A stretch of 64,000 nt of DNA, taken from the NCBI RefSeq assembly GCF_002174305.1, contig NZ_MIJB01000024.1, positions 106,392 to 170,391 of the forward strand, given 5' to 3'. Below the pieces are notes generated by a model. That model was not told the origin of the DNA. It ran no database searches and saw only the letters and a program-made list of their open reading frames with translations. The position numbers were made by a program, and so were the translations under genes. Position 1 is the first letter of the stretch. Every line of letters starts with the position of its first letter. The stretch comes from Aeromicrobium sp. PE09-221. Lineage in GTDB: Bacteria; Actinomycetota; Actinomycetes; Propionibacteriales; Nocardioidaceae. Below, one piece after another: positions 17,276-25,609 of this stretch.

Positions 17276-18246
17276 CGCACCCCCACGTGCAGAAGACCAG
17301 GACGCAGAGCGCCGGCGAAGGAGGCGAAGGTCTGTCGCGTGGAGTGACGGATCTCGTAGCCGAAGATGTCCCGCAGCGCGGTGGTGTCGACGACGCGCCC
17401 GTAGGTCAGCAGTCGATGAAGATCGGGGCTGGTCTCGGTCCCGACGAGCCGGGCGACGCGCGTGAAGGCGCTCCCAAGACCGACCGGCGGCAGCGGCACA
17501 GTGGGCTTGCCAAGCAGACGGGCGCACTGTGACAGCAGCATGATGCCGTCACCGGCGACATTGAACGTGCCGGGACGGTCATGGCTCGCGGCCTGCCGGA
17601 CGACCTCCATCGCATCGGCGAGGTGCAGGAACTGCAGTCGCGGGTCGAAGCCGAGCACCGAGGGCAGCACTGGCCCTCGGAAATAGGCGGCCAGCGGCGC
17701 ACTCGATCGCGGTGAGAGGATCTGGGACATCCGCAGGATGGTCACCAGCACATCGGGGCGGCGACGAGCGAAACCGCGGGTGTACCCCTCGACCTCGACG
17801 GTGTCCTTGGGGTAACCGGAGCGGATCCCGCCCCGTGCGGTGCCCGATTCGGACCAGACGGCAGGGTCGCGCGGTGAGGTGCCGTAGACCGCCGTGGATG
17901 ATCCGAGCACGAACTTGCGCAGCGTCTCGCTGCGCTGGCAGGCCGCGAGGACCTGCATCGTGCCGATGACATTGAGCTCCTTGGTCGACCTGAGCCGACT
18001 GGAGGACGGTGCTACCCCGAGGTGGACGACGGTGTCGACGTCCTCCACGGCGAGCACCTTGCCGATGACGGGTGTGCGGATGTCCGCGCGGATGAACTTG
18101 ACGCTGCCCAGCTCATGTGAGGGGAGGGTCGTGTCGACGCCGACCACCTTCTCGATGCCGGACTCCGCACCCCGTTCGGCGATCAGCCGGGCCGTCCGGG
18201 CCACCGCACCATCGGCGACACCCGTGACGAGGACGACCCTGCTCAT
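17272..18246 (-). CDS. NAD-dependent epimerase/dehydratase family protein
   Basis: 324 residues, extended SDR fold. The Rossmann start is 'RVVLVTGVADGAVARTARLI', which departs from strict GxxGxxG. 'VDTVVHLGVAPSSSR' and 'FVLGSSTAVYGTSP' follow, with a Tyr-x3-Lys at 'YPKDTVEVEGYTRGF'. It resembles mycobacterial Rv0501 (annotated GalE2), although sugar epimerase activity is unproven. It follows the bS22-like gene by 12 bases and overlaps the acyltransferase gene by ATGA, forming a small operon that is conserved in Mycobacteriales. Confidence 0.88.
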   Translation of the reverse strand: MSRVVLVTGVADGAVARTARLIAERGAESGIEKVVGVDTTLPSHELGSVKFIRADIRTPVIGKVLAVEDVDTVVHLGVAPSSSRLRSTKELNVIGTMQVLAACQRSETLRKFVLGSSTAVYGTSPRDPAVWSESGTARGGIRSGYPKDTVEVEGYTRGFARRRPDVLVTILRMSQILSPRSSAPLAAYFRGPVLPSVLGFDPRLQFLHLADAMEVVRQAASHDRPGTFNVAGDGIMLLSQCARLLGKPTVPLPPVGLGSAFTRVARLVGTETSPDLHRLLTYGRVVDTTALRDIFGYEIRHSTRQTFASFAGALRPGLLHVGVR

Positions 18247-18258
18247 CGGGTCGTGCTC

Positions 18259-18360
18259 TTACTTGCCGAGCTTGCGGCGCTGGACGCGCGTGCGCTTGAG
18301 CATCTTGCGGTGCTTCTTCTTCGACATGCGCTTGCGGCGCTTCTTGATGACAGAACCCAC
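18259..18360 (-). CDS. bS22-like small basic ribosomal protein (AURKAIP1/COX24 domain)
   Basis: Only 33 residues and extremely basic: it starts '[20 protein letters not shown]' and ends 'RVQRRKLGK'. This matches the tiny actinobacterial protein found on the small ribosomal subunit, often annotated AURKAIP1/COX24-domain and equivalent to mycobacterial Rv0500B. GTG start at 18360, preceded by AAGGTG. Position between the HTH gene and the epimerase gene is the same as in Mycobacterium. Confidence 0.9.
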   Translation of the reverse strand: MGSVIKKRRKRMSKKKHRKMLKRTRVQRRKLGK

Positions 18361-18426
18361 GATTCACCTTTGGTCGGTTGGGAAAAGAACGATCGCTTCA
18401 GGATACGACGCACCGGCAAGCTCCCC

Positions 18427-18612
18427 TCATCCGGCCTGATAGAAGGACTTCTCCAGATACTCGCGCAGTGCCTTCTCGGTCACCCGGAAGGAGTGTCCGA
18501 CCCGCACGGCGGCGAGCTCACCGGAGTGGACGAGGCGGTAGACCGTCATCTTGGACACACGCATCTGCTCGGCGACCTCTGCGACCGTCAGGAACTTCGG
18601 TTCTTGTGCCAT
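18427..18612 (-). CDS. Helix-turn-helix DNA-binding protein (excisionase/MerR-like)
   Basis: 61 residues consisting of one winged-helix domain: 'FLTVAEVAEQMRVSKMTVYR' is the HTH, followed by 'SGELAAVRVGHSFRVTEKAL'. Annotated as excisionase family in many genomes, but in this conserved context (equivalent of Rv0500A, next to bS22) it is a chromosomal regulator, not a phage gene. Targets are unknown. 66 bases separate it from the bS22-like gene. Confidence 0.9.
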   Translation of the reverse strand: MAQEPKFLTVAEVAEQMRVSKMTVYRLVHSGELAAVRVGHSFRVTEKALREYLEKSFYQAG

Positions 18613-18701
18613 CGGACACCATCCTCATGAGGGGGTGGGTCGAGCCTAGTGGAGAACCGGGGAGCAATTAAAGAAGAAGGTCTCATCTGAGTCCCCGGGG
18701 A

Positions 18702-19889
18702 TCAGTACAGCGGGTCGAGTCCGAGCAGCGGGAAGATCTCGGTGCGGGTGGCGTTGACCGAGCGATCGAGCCAGCTGGCTGGGTCGTAGCCCTCCTCCCA
18801 GGGCCGGAACGCCGCCCGGCGCCCGTCGGTCATCCGAGACGGGGCGGGCTGTCCGCGCAGGCGCTCGACCTCGGCACGCCAGTGCTCCGGCGTCTCGGTC
18901 GCGGGGTCCAGTTCCCTGCCCGCGACGATGGAGAGCAGGTGCGCCCAGGCGCGCGGGACGACGTCGATGACCGCGTAGCCGCCGCCTCCCATGGCGATCC
19001 ACTTGCCGCCGGTGATCTCATCGGCGAGGTCGCGCACGGCGAGATAGGAGGCGCGCTGACCGTCGACGCTGAGCATGAGATTGGTGAGCGGATCGTCCAT
19101 GTGCGAATCGCAACCGTGCTGACTGACGATGATCTCGGGGCCGAACTCTCGCACGATGGCCGGGACGACCGCGTGGAAGGCACGCAACCACCCGGCATCG
19201 GAGGTGCCGGGCGGCAGCGGGACGTTGACGGCCGAGCCTTCGGCTCCCGTGGCCCCGATCTCGGTCGAGTAGCCGGTACCCGGGAAGAGCGTCTGGGGCG
19301 ACTCGTGCAGGGAGATGGTGAGCACGCGGGGATCGTGGTAGAACATCGCCTGCACGCCGTCACCGTGATGCGCGTCGACATCGATGTAGACGATCTTCGA
19401 TGCTCCGTGGTCGAGCAGCCAGCGGATGCCGACGGCGACGTCGTTGTAGATGCAGAAGCCGCTCGCACGACCCGGCATCGCGTGGTGCAGACCGCCGCTC
19501 ACATTGATGGCGCGCTGACGCTCACCGGTCCAGACGAGGCGTGCGGCCTCCGCGCTGGCCCCGGCGATGAGCGAGCTGGCCTCGTGCATGCCGGCGAACA
19601 GCGGATTGTCCTCGGTACCGAGTCCGATCGACGGGTCGGCGTGCGTCGGGTGCTTGCTGAGCTTGAGAACCTTCTCGATGTATTGCGGGGTGTGCACCTC
19701 GGCGAGCTGGTCCTCGGTGCAGGCGCTGGCCCCGACGATGTCGAGGTGGTCGAGCACCCCGAGCTCCTCGGCCAGCTGCATCGTCAGCTTGACCCGCACG
19801 GGGGCCATCGGGTGCGAGGGGCCGAAGTCGTAGTCGGTCAGCCGCTCGTCGAAGACGACGGCGGCGCGATCGGACTCCGAGAGCGTCAT
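18702..19889 (-). CDS. acuC: Histone-deacetylase-like acetoin utilisation protein AcuC
   Basis: 395 residues, class I HDAC/AcuC fold. Active-site motifs are 'FCIYNDVAVGIRWLLDHGAS', 'VYIDVDAHHGDGVQAMFYHD' with the tandem His and metal-binding Asp, 'ISLHESPQTLFPGTGYSTEI' and 'IVSQHGCDSHMDDPLTNL'. Zn-dependent deacetylation of a lysine (acetyl-CoA synthetase in Bacillus) is the known family role. The ATG at 19889 overlaps the proC stop (ATGA), so the gene is translated together with proC. Confidence 0.9.
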   Translation of the reverse strand: MTLSESDRAAVVFDERLTDYDFGPSHPMAPVRVKLTMQLAEELGVLDHLDIVGASACTEDQLAEVHTPQYIEKVLKLSKHPTHADPSIGLGTEDNPLFAGMHEASSLIAGASAEAARLVWTGERQRAINVSGGLHHAMPGRASGFCIYNDVAVGIRWLLDHGASKIVYIDVDAHHGDGVQAMFYHDPRVLTISLHESPQTLFPGTGYSTEIGATGAEGSAVNVPLPPGTSDAGWLRAFHAVVPAIVREFGPEIIVSQHGCDSHMDDPLTNLMLSVDGQRASYLAVRDLADEITGGKWIAMGGGGYAVIDVVPRAWAHLLSIVAGRELDPATETPEHWRAEVERLRGQPAPSRMTDGRRAAFRPWEEGYDPASWLDRSVNATRTEIFPLLGLDPLY

Positions 19890-20704
19890 GACCCGCCCTG
19901 GGACAACTCGTGTGCGCGGGCGGCGCACGCGGCGACGCCCGCGCGGAGCGCCTCTCCCGCGCCTTGCTCGTCGAAGGTCGTGATCGCGGCGTGGGTGGTG
20001 CCGTTCGGCGAGGTCACGCGGCGACGGAGCTCGGCGGGCGACTCCTCGCTGTCCGCGAGCAACGCCGCGGCACCGATGAGGGTCTGCTGGGCGAGCTGCC
20101 GGGCGGTCGCCTCGTCGAGCCCGGCCGCGACGCCTCCGTCGATCATCGCCTCGGCGAGGTAGAAGACATAGGCCGGTCCGGAGCCGGAGACGGCCGTCAC
20201 GGCATCTTGTCGGCTCTCGTCGACGACGGCGACCTTGCCTGCGCCTTCGAGCAGTTCGACGACGAGGTCGAGCTGCTCCGAGCTCACGCTGGAGCCGGGT
20301 GAGACACCGAACATGCCCTGGCCGATGACGGCGGGGGTGTTGGGCATGGCCCGGACGACGGCGATGCCATCGGGGAGGCGGCTCTCCATGGTGGCGGTGG
20401 TGACCCCTGCCGCGACAGAGACCACCACAGCATCGGAGCGCACGGCTCCGGCGATCTGCTCGGCCACCTCGGCGACCTGGTGTGGCTTGACGGCGAGGAC
20501 GACGACATTGGCGCCCGTCACGGCGGTCTCGGCATCGGCACTGGCGATATCGTAGCGGTCAGCGAGTTCAGCGGCGCGTTCGGGGCGCGGCTCGCTGACA
20601 GTGATCCGGTCGATGCCGGCGGCGTGCCAGGCGGCGATGAGCGTCTCGCCCATCACCCCTCCGCCGATCACGGAGATGCGCAGTCCAGAGCTGCGCTCGC
20701 TCAT
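19886..20704 (-). CDS. proC: Pyrroline-5-carboxylate reductase
   Basis: 272 residues. Last step of proline synthesis, reducing pyrroline-5-carboxylate with NAD(P)H. The N-terminal Rossmann motif is 'ISVIGGGVMGETLIAAW'. 'VVLAVKPHQVAEVAEQIAG' and 'VVRAMPNTPAVIGQGM' follow. The C-terminal signature 'AVSGSGPAYVFYLAEAMIDG' and 'LRRRVTSPNGTTHAAI' complete the enzyme. Start is ATG 20704; a longer in-frame reading begins at 20806 without domain support. Gene order with the isomerase and HTH gene matches Mycobacterium. Confidence 0.95.
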   Translation of the reverse strand: MSERSSGLRISVIGGGVMGETLIAAWHAAGIDRITVSEPRPERAAELADRYDIASADAETAVTGANVVVLAVKPHQVAEVAEQIAGAVRSDAVVVSVAAGVTTATMESRLPDGIAVVRAMPNTPAVIGQGMFGVSPGSSVSSEQLDLVVELLEGAGKVAVVDESRQDAVTAVSGSGPAYVFYLAEAMIDGGVAAGLDEATARQLAQQTLIGAAALLADSEESPAELRRRVTSPNGTTHAAITTFDEQGAGEALRAGVAACAARAHELSQGGS

Positions 20705-20821
20705 GCCGCCACCGCCTGAAGAAAACCCACGATAGGCCGGTGACGGCATGAGGTGGACTCCAACGGTCGCTCGCTGCGCTCGCTCATGCCATGAGACTAG
20801 TATCACGTCCCGCTGAGCCGG

Positions 20822-21622
20822 TCAGCAGGGCAAGGCTGCGGCGTGGAGGCGGGCGAATGCGAGGGCTTCGAGGAGGTCGTTCTCCCGTCCCTCGGGACCC
20901 GTGGACTTGCGGGTGTTGATCTCGACGACGACCTGTCCGTCGAATCCGTTGGTCGCCAGTTCCTCGAGAAGCTGCGCGCAGGGCTGGGTGCCGCGACCCG
21001 GGACGAGGTGCTCGTCCTTGCCCGAGCCGCTGCCGTCGGCGAGGTGGATGTGGCGTAGGCGCGGGCCGAGCTCGCGGGCCATCGCGAGGGGGTCGGCGTG
21101 GGCGGTGGCGCTGTGCGAGAGGTCGAGGGTCACGTGGGCGTAGTCGTGGAGGCGCGGGTCCCAGCCGGGGGCGTAGGCCTGGAACTCGCGCTTGCCACTG
21201 CGCCAGGGGTACATGTTCTCGACGGCGAAGACGAGATCGTACTTCTCCTCCAGATCGCGGATGCCGTCGACGAAGCCGCGAGCGTAGTCACGCTGCCAGC
21301 GGAACGGCGGGTGCACCACGACGACCTCGGCGCCGACCTCCAGAGCCATCTCGGCGCTGCGGTGCAGCTTGCCCCATGGGTCCAAGCCCCACACTCGCTG
21401 TGTCAAGAGCAGACAGGGGGCGTGGATCGAGGTGATGGGGATGTCGTGCTCGTCGCTGAGCGCCTGCACGGTATCGATCTCGGTGCTGATCTCGTCGATA
21501 CCGACCATGACCTCGACGGCGTCGTATCCCAGTCGCTTGGCGGCGTCGAAGCCTGCCGCCGTGGAGTCGGGATAGACCGACGATGTCGATAGCGACACCG
21601 TGATCGGCTCGTGGTCATTCAC
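20822..21622 (-). CDS. Sugar phosphate isomerase/epimerase (xylose-isomerase-like TIM barrel)
   Basis: 266 residues, AP-endonuclease-2/IolE-type barrel. Metal and substrate residues are visible in '[19 protein letters not shown]', '[11 protein letters not shown]', '[16 protein letters not shown]', '[20 protein letters not shown]' and '[11 protein letters not shown]'. Equivalent to mycobacterial Rv0498, which lies between ppx and proC. Here about 7.4 kb of other genes separate it from ppx. Substrate unknown. Confidence 0.87.
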   Translation of the reverse strand: MNDHEPITVSLSTSSVYPDSTAAGFDAAKRLGYDAVEVMVGIDEISTEIDTVQALSDEHDIPITSIHAPCLLLTQRVWGLDPWGKLHRSAEMALEVGAEVVVVHPPFRWQRDYARGFVDGIRDLEEKYDLVFAVENMYPWRSGKREFQAYAPGWDPRLHDYAHVTLDLSHSATAHADPLAMARELGPRLRHIHLADGSGSGKDEHLVPGRGTQPCAQLLEELATNGFDGQVVVEINTRKSTGPEGRENDLLEALAFARLHAAALPC

Positions 21623-21679
21623 TCCACCAGGCTAGTCCTTCATCGGTCACGGCACAGGCGGTACTCGCCTGGACAACGC

Positions 21680-21713
21680 GAAGGCCGTGCGCCCCGGAGG
21701 ACGCACGGCCTTC
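21680..21713 (-). terminator. Strong hairpin after the S1 protease gene
   Basis: A perfect 12-base-pair stem, GAAGGCCGTGCG with CGCACGGCCTTC, around a 10-base loop lies 20 bases beyond the protease stop. The 3' T-tract is weak, as is common in actinobacterial terminators. It probably ends the protease transcript and insulates the isomerase promoter. Confidence 0.7.
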
Positions 21714-21733
21714 GTGCTCAATCAGCTACCGGA

Positions 21734-23692
21734 TCAGGCGATATCGCCCAGACCGCGGCGGCGACGGATCTCCATCGCGGCTCCACCGGCGGCGAGCAGC
21801 GCTGCGCCACCGAGGATGTACGGCAGCATCGCTGCGATACCGGTGCGCGGCAGGTCGTCACCCGGGCCGGGGGCGGCCGCGTCCTCGAGGAGGGCGAAGC
21901 TCACACCGGCGTCATTGGACTGCTCGTTGACGGTCTGCACGGCGCGCAGCGTGTAGTCGCCCGCCGCCAGTCCGTCCTCGAAGGCGACACTCCACTCACC
22001 GTTGTCGACGGTGGTCTCACCGATCTCCTCGTCGTTCAGGAAGACCGTGATGGTCGCGTCGTCGATACCGGTGCCCTCAGCGCCCGTGGGGGCGGTGGCG
22101 GCGCGGTAGCTGACGCCGTCCTCCGGCGTGGTGATGACCGGGGCGTCCGGGATCACCGTGAAGCTGCTGGAGGTGACAGCGGACTCATCGCCGTCGACGA
22201 CCTGGGTGGCGCTGACGCGGTATTCACCGGGGCCGAGGTCGACCTCGACCGACCAGTTGCCCTCATCATTGACGGTGGTGGTGCCTTCGGCGTCGCCGGC
22301 GACCGTGACCTCGGCGCCCGGCTCGCCGGTGCCGGAGATCGCGCTCACGCTGCCGACGACGGTCGAGCCGTTCTCAGGAGCGGTGATCGCGGGTCCGGTC
22401 GCGGCAACCTCGACGCTGAAGTCGACCGTGTCGGAGGTGTCGAAACCGCGGGTGGCGGTCAGGCTGAACTCGTAGGTACCGAGCTCCTCGGGAGCGTTGA
22501 AGGTCCAGTTGCCCTCGCCGTCGATGTCGACGGTCTGATCCTGGCGGCCCTCGGAGGTGATGGTGAGCTCGCCGTTCGCGGGGCCGGTGCCGGTGATGGC
22601 ATCGCCGCGGCCGACCGTGCCGCCGTCCTCGGGGGACGTCAGCGCGGGCTCGTCGAGATCGAGAGCGACGGTGTAGCCGTCGAGCTGCGCGAGGCCGCCC
22701 TGCAGGTCAGCGCCCCAGACCATCAGCTCTCCGGTGTCGGTCTCGCCGCCGCCGGAGAGAACGCCGACCGCGGTCTCACCGCGGACCATTGAGCCGCCGG
22801 AGTCGCCGGACGTGGCAGCCATGCCGAGCACGCCGAAACCGTGGACCCAGCGAACATCCGAGGGATCACCGGGCTTGGAGATCTGCGCCCAGCCGTCCTC
22901 GATGACGACCTGGCCACTGGAGGGCTGCGTGGAGCGGCCCGAGCGGTTGATCGTGTCACCGATGCTGGCGGTGCCGACGGCCTTGACGGGCGTGGTCGAC
23001 GCAGCGAGGTCCGACGTGTTGGACCAGTCGGTCACCTCGGGAAGGAGGTTCAGCTCGTCGTTGGTGACGTCGTAAGCGGCGATGTCGACGCTGGAGGGAT
23101 CGTTCTCGGCGCCGGCCGTATTGCCCGGGCCGCCGTACTGCGAACCGCCGAGGACTCCGAGGGGATGGAGGATGCCGACCTCCGAGTTATCAGCCTCTCC
23201 GCCACCCGCCGGATCGCCCGAGGGGACCGTGAGCGCAGCGTCAGTCGCATTGTCATCGTCGGTGCAGTGGCCTGCGGAGATGATGGCCGGGTCGCCCTCA
23301 GCGCTCCAACCAGTGAAACCGACGGAGCAGAGACCGCCCGAGTCGGATCCCGGTGCAGCTGCGAAGTAACCAGCCCCGCCAACGACATCGGTATCAGCGA
23401 AAGCGGTGAAACGGTCGGGCACCACGAAGACGTCGACATTCTCGTGCGCGGCCGCCTCAGCAGCGGCGCCGTCGAGCTCTTCCTCCGCCTTGTCGGTGAC
23501 CAGCACGACCTTGCCGGCTTCGCCCTGCCCGATCGCCTGGATGGAGTCGTCACCCGAGAGGGCACTCATCAGACCGGTGACGGTCGGTGCGCCTTCCTCG
23601 CCGGAGGCCGCCGTCGCGGACAGCACCCCCGTAGTGAGGGTCAGGGCCGCCACTCCGAGGGCCGCGACACCTCGCTTCATGTGGATCGACAT
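21734..23692 (-). CDS. Sortase-anchored S1-type serine protease with bacterial Ig-like repeats
   Basis: 652 residues. The signal peptide is residues 1-29 ('GVAALGVAALTLTTGVLSA'). The chymotrypsin-like domain (about 105-335) has the complete triad: His142 in 'IISAGHC', Asp203 in 'SSVDIAAYDV' and Ser298 in 'TSGDSGGSMV'. Three Ig-like units follow (about 345-430, 430-515, 515-605). The C-terminus is a cell-wall sorting signal: LPRTG at 614-618, a hydrophobic helix, then RRRR. It is therefore exported, probably self-processed, and covalently attached to peptidoglycan. Targets may be host or environmental proteins. It stands alone, divergent from the META lipoprotein. Confidence 0.9.
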   Translation of the reverse strand: MSIHMKRGVAALGVAALTLTTGVLSATAASGEEGAPTVTGLMSALSGDDSIQAIGQGEAGKVVLVTDKAEEELDGAAAEAAAHENVDVFVVPDRFTAFADTDVVGGAGYFAAAPGSDSGGLCSVGFTGWSAEGDPAIISAGHCTDDDNATDAALTVPSGDPAGGGEADNSEVGILHPLGVLGGSQYGGPGNTAGAENDPSSVDIAAYDVTNDELNLLPEVTDWSNTSDLAASTTPVKAVGTASIGDTINRSGRSTQPSSGQVVIEDGWAQISKPGDPSDVRWVHGFGVLGMAATSGDSGGSMVRGETAVGVLSGGGETDTGELMVWGADLQGGLAQLDGYTVALDLDEPALTSPEDGGTVGRGDAITGTGPANGELTITSEGRQDQTVDIDGEGNWTFNAPEELGTYEFSLTATRGFDTSDTVDFSVEVAATGPAITAPENGSTVVGSVSAISGTGEPGAEVTVAGDAEGTTTVNDEGNWSVEVDLGPGEYRVSATQVVDGDESAVTSSSFTVIPDAPVITTPEDGVSYRAATAPTGAEGTGIDDATITVFLNDEEIGETTVDNGEWSVAFEDGLAAGDYTLRAVQTVNEQSNDAGVSFALLEDAAAPGPGDDLPRTGIAAMLPYILGGAALLAAGGAAMEIRRRRGLGDIA

Positions 23693-23836
23693 GCATTTCC
23701 TCTCCTGCTGGCACCCCGCAGCGTCCCCGTCGTCCGGTCCCCGAGTGCAAGCTTCTCTGTCACAAACGCACTCAACCTATCTGTAACCTGAGAAAAAGTC
23801 ACACCCGCCCGGGTGGAACGATCGGGAGGAGCCCTG

Positions 23837-24211
23837 ATGTCAATGCTCACGATGGGCCGTGTCGCAATCGTTATGGTTGCTCTCATGGTCGTGTCGGCCT
23901 GCGGTAACAGCGAGACCAGCGGGGGTTCAGCCGATCCACAGGCGACGTGGGGAGTGAAGGCTGAGCGTTCTCCATATCTTGAGATCGCGGATGGCGAGGT
24001 CACAGGCAGCGACGGTTGTAACAGCCTTAGCGGAACCTACGAACTGGAAGGCGATGAGCTCACGTTCTCGATGAAGATGTCGACCATGATGGCCTGCCCC
24101 GGTGTCGATCCGTGGCTGGCGAAGCTCAAGTCCGCACGCGTCGACGGCGACGTCCTGGTGGTTTTCAACCGTGAAGGCGAGGAGATCGGAACGCTGGACC
24201 GCACCGCCTGA
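23837..24211 (+). CDS. META-domain lipoprotein (HslJ-like)
   Basis: 124 residues. A lipoprotein signal peptide ends at a lipobox 'VVSAC' about 23 residues in. The mature part has 'GCNSLSGTYELEGDELTF', the core of the META/HslJ domain, and a second Cys in 'MMACPGVD' that may pair with it. Family members contribute to heat or antibiotic stress tolerance in some bacteria; the mechanism is unknown. ATG 23837 is chosen for the GGGAGGA ribosome site 6 bases upstream. It ends one base before the convergent HNH gene. Confidence 0.8.
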   Translation: MSMLTMGRVAIVMVALMVVSACGNSETSGGSADPQATWGVKAERSPYLEIADGEVTGSDGCNSLSGTYELEGDELTFSMKMSTMMACPGVDPWLAKLKSARVDGDVLVVFNREGEEIGTLDRTA

Positions 24212-24212
24212 G

Positions 24213-25349
24213 TTATTCGGTGAGGATGGTGTCGGTGATGAGCCAGTGTTCGCCGTCGCGGGTGGGCAGGGCTGCTCGGAAGGTCTTGCGTTGGTGGTGT
24301 TTCTTGCACAGGCACCAAGTGTTGTCTCCGGCGGTGGGTCCGTCAGGTACCGGGATGCGGTGATCGATCTCGCATCGTGACCCGCGTACCTGGCAGCCCG
24401 GATATCGGCAGGTGCCGTCTCGGAATCTGATCGCATTACGCAGGTGGTCGGGTGGGTATCTGCCGGTGTAGACGGTCTGGAGGATGTTCTCCCCGGTGTC
24501 GTCGACCAGGAGCCGGTACCAGAACGGATTCGCGCTGATGGCGAGTTCGCGGACGAGGCTGGCGGGGATGGTCCACTCACGATCCGCGCTCACACCCGGC
24601 TGATCATCCACACCCGCCAACGTGGAGGCGGGAACCATGACCCCGATCGTCACCGCCGGCGTCTTTGCGCCGTCGTGGGCCGGGTCGATCTCGGTCAACG
24701 CTCCCACGAACAGATCGGCACGCCGCTGATCCAGCGTCCGATCATCCTGAGGATCACAGATGGCTTTCGCGGCACGATCCAGCCGCGCTTCGATATCCGC
24801 AAGGATGATCGAGGGCAGGTGATTCGCGTACAAGTCACCTGTGCCGTCTTCGTGGTGGGTGACGCGGATGGACCGTTCGGCGTAGATGGCCTCGTAGCGT
24901 TCCGCGGCGTGCTCGGGTTCTGCCATCGCCACCCGACGCTTCAACCACGACCGCAACTCACCCACCGTGTGCAACTCGGCATACGCTGCGATCCGCTCAT
25001 CCAGCCGCTCGAAGGATTCAGCGTGGTCGAGCTTGCCCGCCTGGCGACCAATCTCAGCGACCTGCTGACCATCGACCCGGCCCTCACCGAACGCAGCCCA
25101 GGTGTGCGGCAGGTTGTCCCGGACGGTCTCGGCCTCACAGACCCGGTTCTGCACCTGATGTTCCGACCAATTCAACGCCTGCGCCACCGTCGACACCCGA
25201 GCCGCGAACTCATACCCCGACGCCTCCAAACCACCGACATACTCCAAGATGCCGTCGACCCGGCGAAAGTCAGCGACCGCACTCTCCCGACGCACACCAA
25301 GGAGCTCAACGAGCCCGACATCCGAGGTAGCAACGACCGACATGCTCAC
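24213..25349 (-). CDS. DUF222/13E12-type HNH endonuclease
   Basis: 378 residues. The N-terminal two thirds is DUF222 (helical). The C-terminal HNH nuclease domain reads 'CRYPGCQVRGSRCEIDHRIP' then 'CLCKKHHQRKT', with both zinc-binding Cys pairs and the catalytic His. These genes are multicopy and often mobile in Mycobacteriales, Gordonia and Dietzia. Biological role unknown. A GTG at 25349 or an ATG at 25343 could be the start. Another, unrelated-length member begins at 62817. Confidence 0.9.
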   Translation of the reverse strand: MSMSVVATSDVGLVELLGVRRESAVADFRRVDGILEYVGGLEASGYEFAARVSTVAQALNWSEHQVQNRVCEAETVRDNLPHTWAAFGEGRVDGQQVAEIGRQAGKLDHAESFERLDERIAAYAELHTVGELRSWLKRRVAMAEPEHAAERYEAIYAERSIRVTHHEDGTGDLYANHLPSIILADIEARLDRAAKAICDPQDDRTLDQRRADLFVGALTEIDPAHDGAKTPAVTIGVMVPASTLAGVDDQPGVSADREWTIPASLVRELAISANPFWYRLLVDDTGENILQTVYTGRYPPDHLRNAIRFRDGTCRYPGCQVRGSRCEIDHRIPVPDGPTAGDNTWCLCKKHHQRKTFRAALPTRDGEHWLITDTILTE

Positions 25350-25423
25350 AATCTATCCGCCACCACCGACACTTTTGGCACAACGAGCGTCCCATGCGCC
25401 CAATGCCTCATCGGGCAGGTAGG

Positions 25424-25609
25424 TTACGACCTAGTGAAGCAGAGCCGTATTCCAGCAACTCCGATAAACACTCCTACTATTGCCAGACCCCACATCACCC
25501 AGGGAGGCTCCGAGCCCCCGCCAGATATAATGCCAACACCTGCGACAACGATCAAACCCAGACTACACAGCGCTAACGCCGCGCCGGAGATGCGACGTCT
25601 CGACTCCAT
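25424..25609 (-). CDS. Small two-helix membrane protein, candidate Rhs immunity protein
   Basis: 61 residues. Two hydrophobic helices at about 9-29 and 36-56 flank a short 'SGGGSEPPW' turn, with a basic N-terminus. The ATG at 25609 overlaps the stop of the Rhs gene as TAATG, and GGAGAGGAG lies 8 bases upstream, so its synthesis is coupled to the Rhs protein. An alternative GTG at 25618 is too close to that site. No homologue recognised. Position directly 3' of an rhs gene is where immunity genes normally sit. Confidence 0.7.
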   Translation of the reverse strand: MESRRRISGAALALCSLGLIVVAGVGIISGGGSEPPWVMWGLAIVGVFIGVAGIRLCFTRS

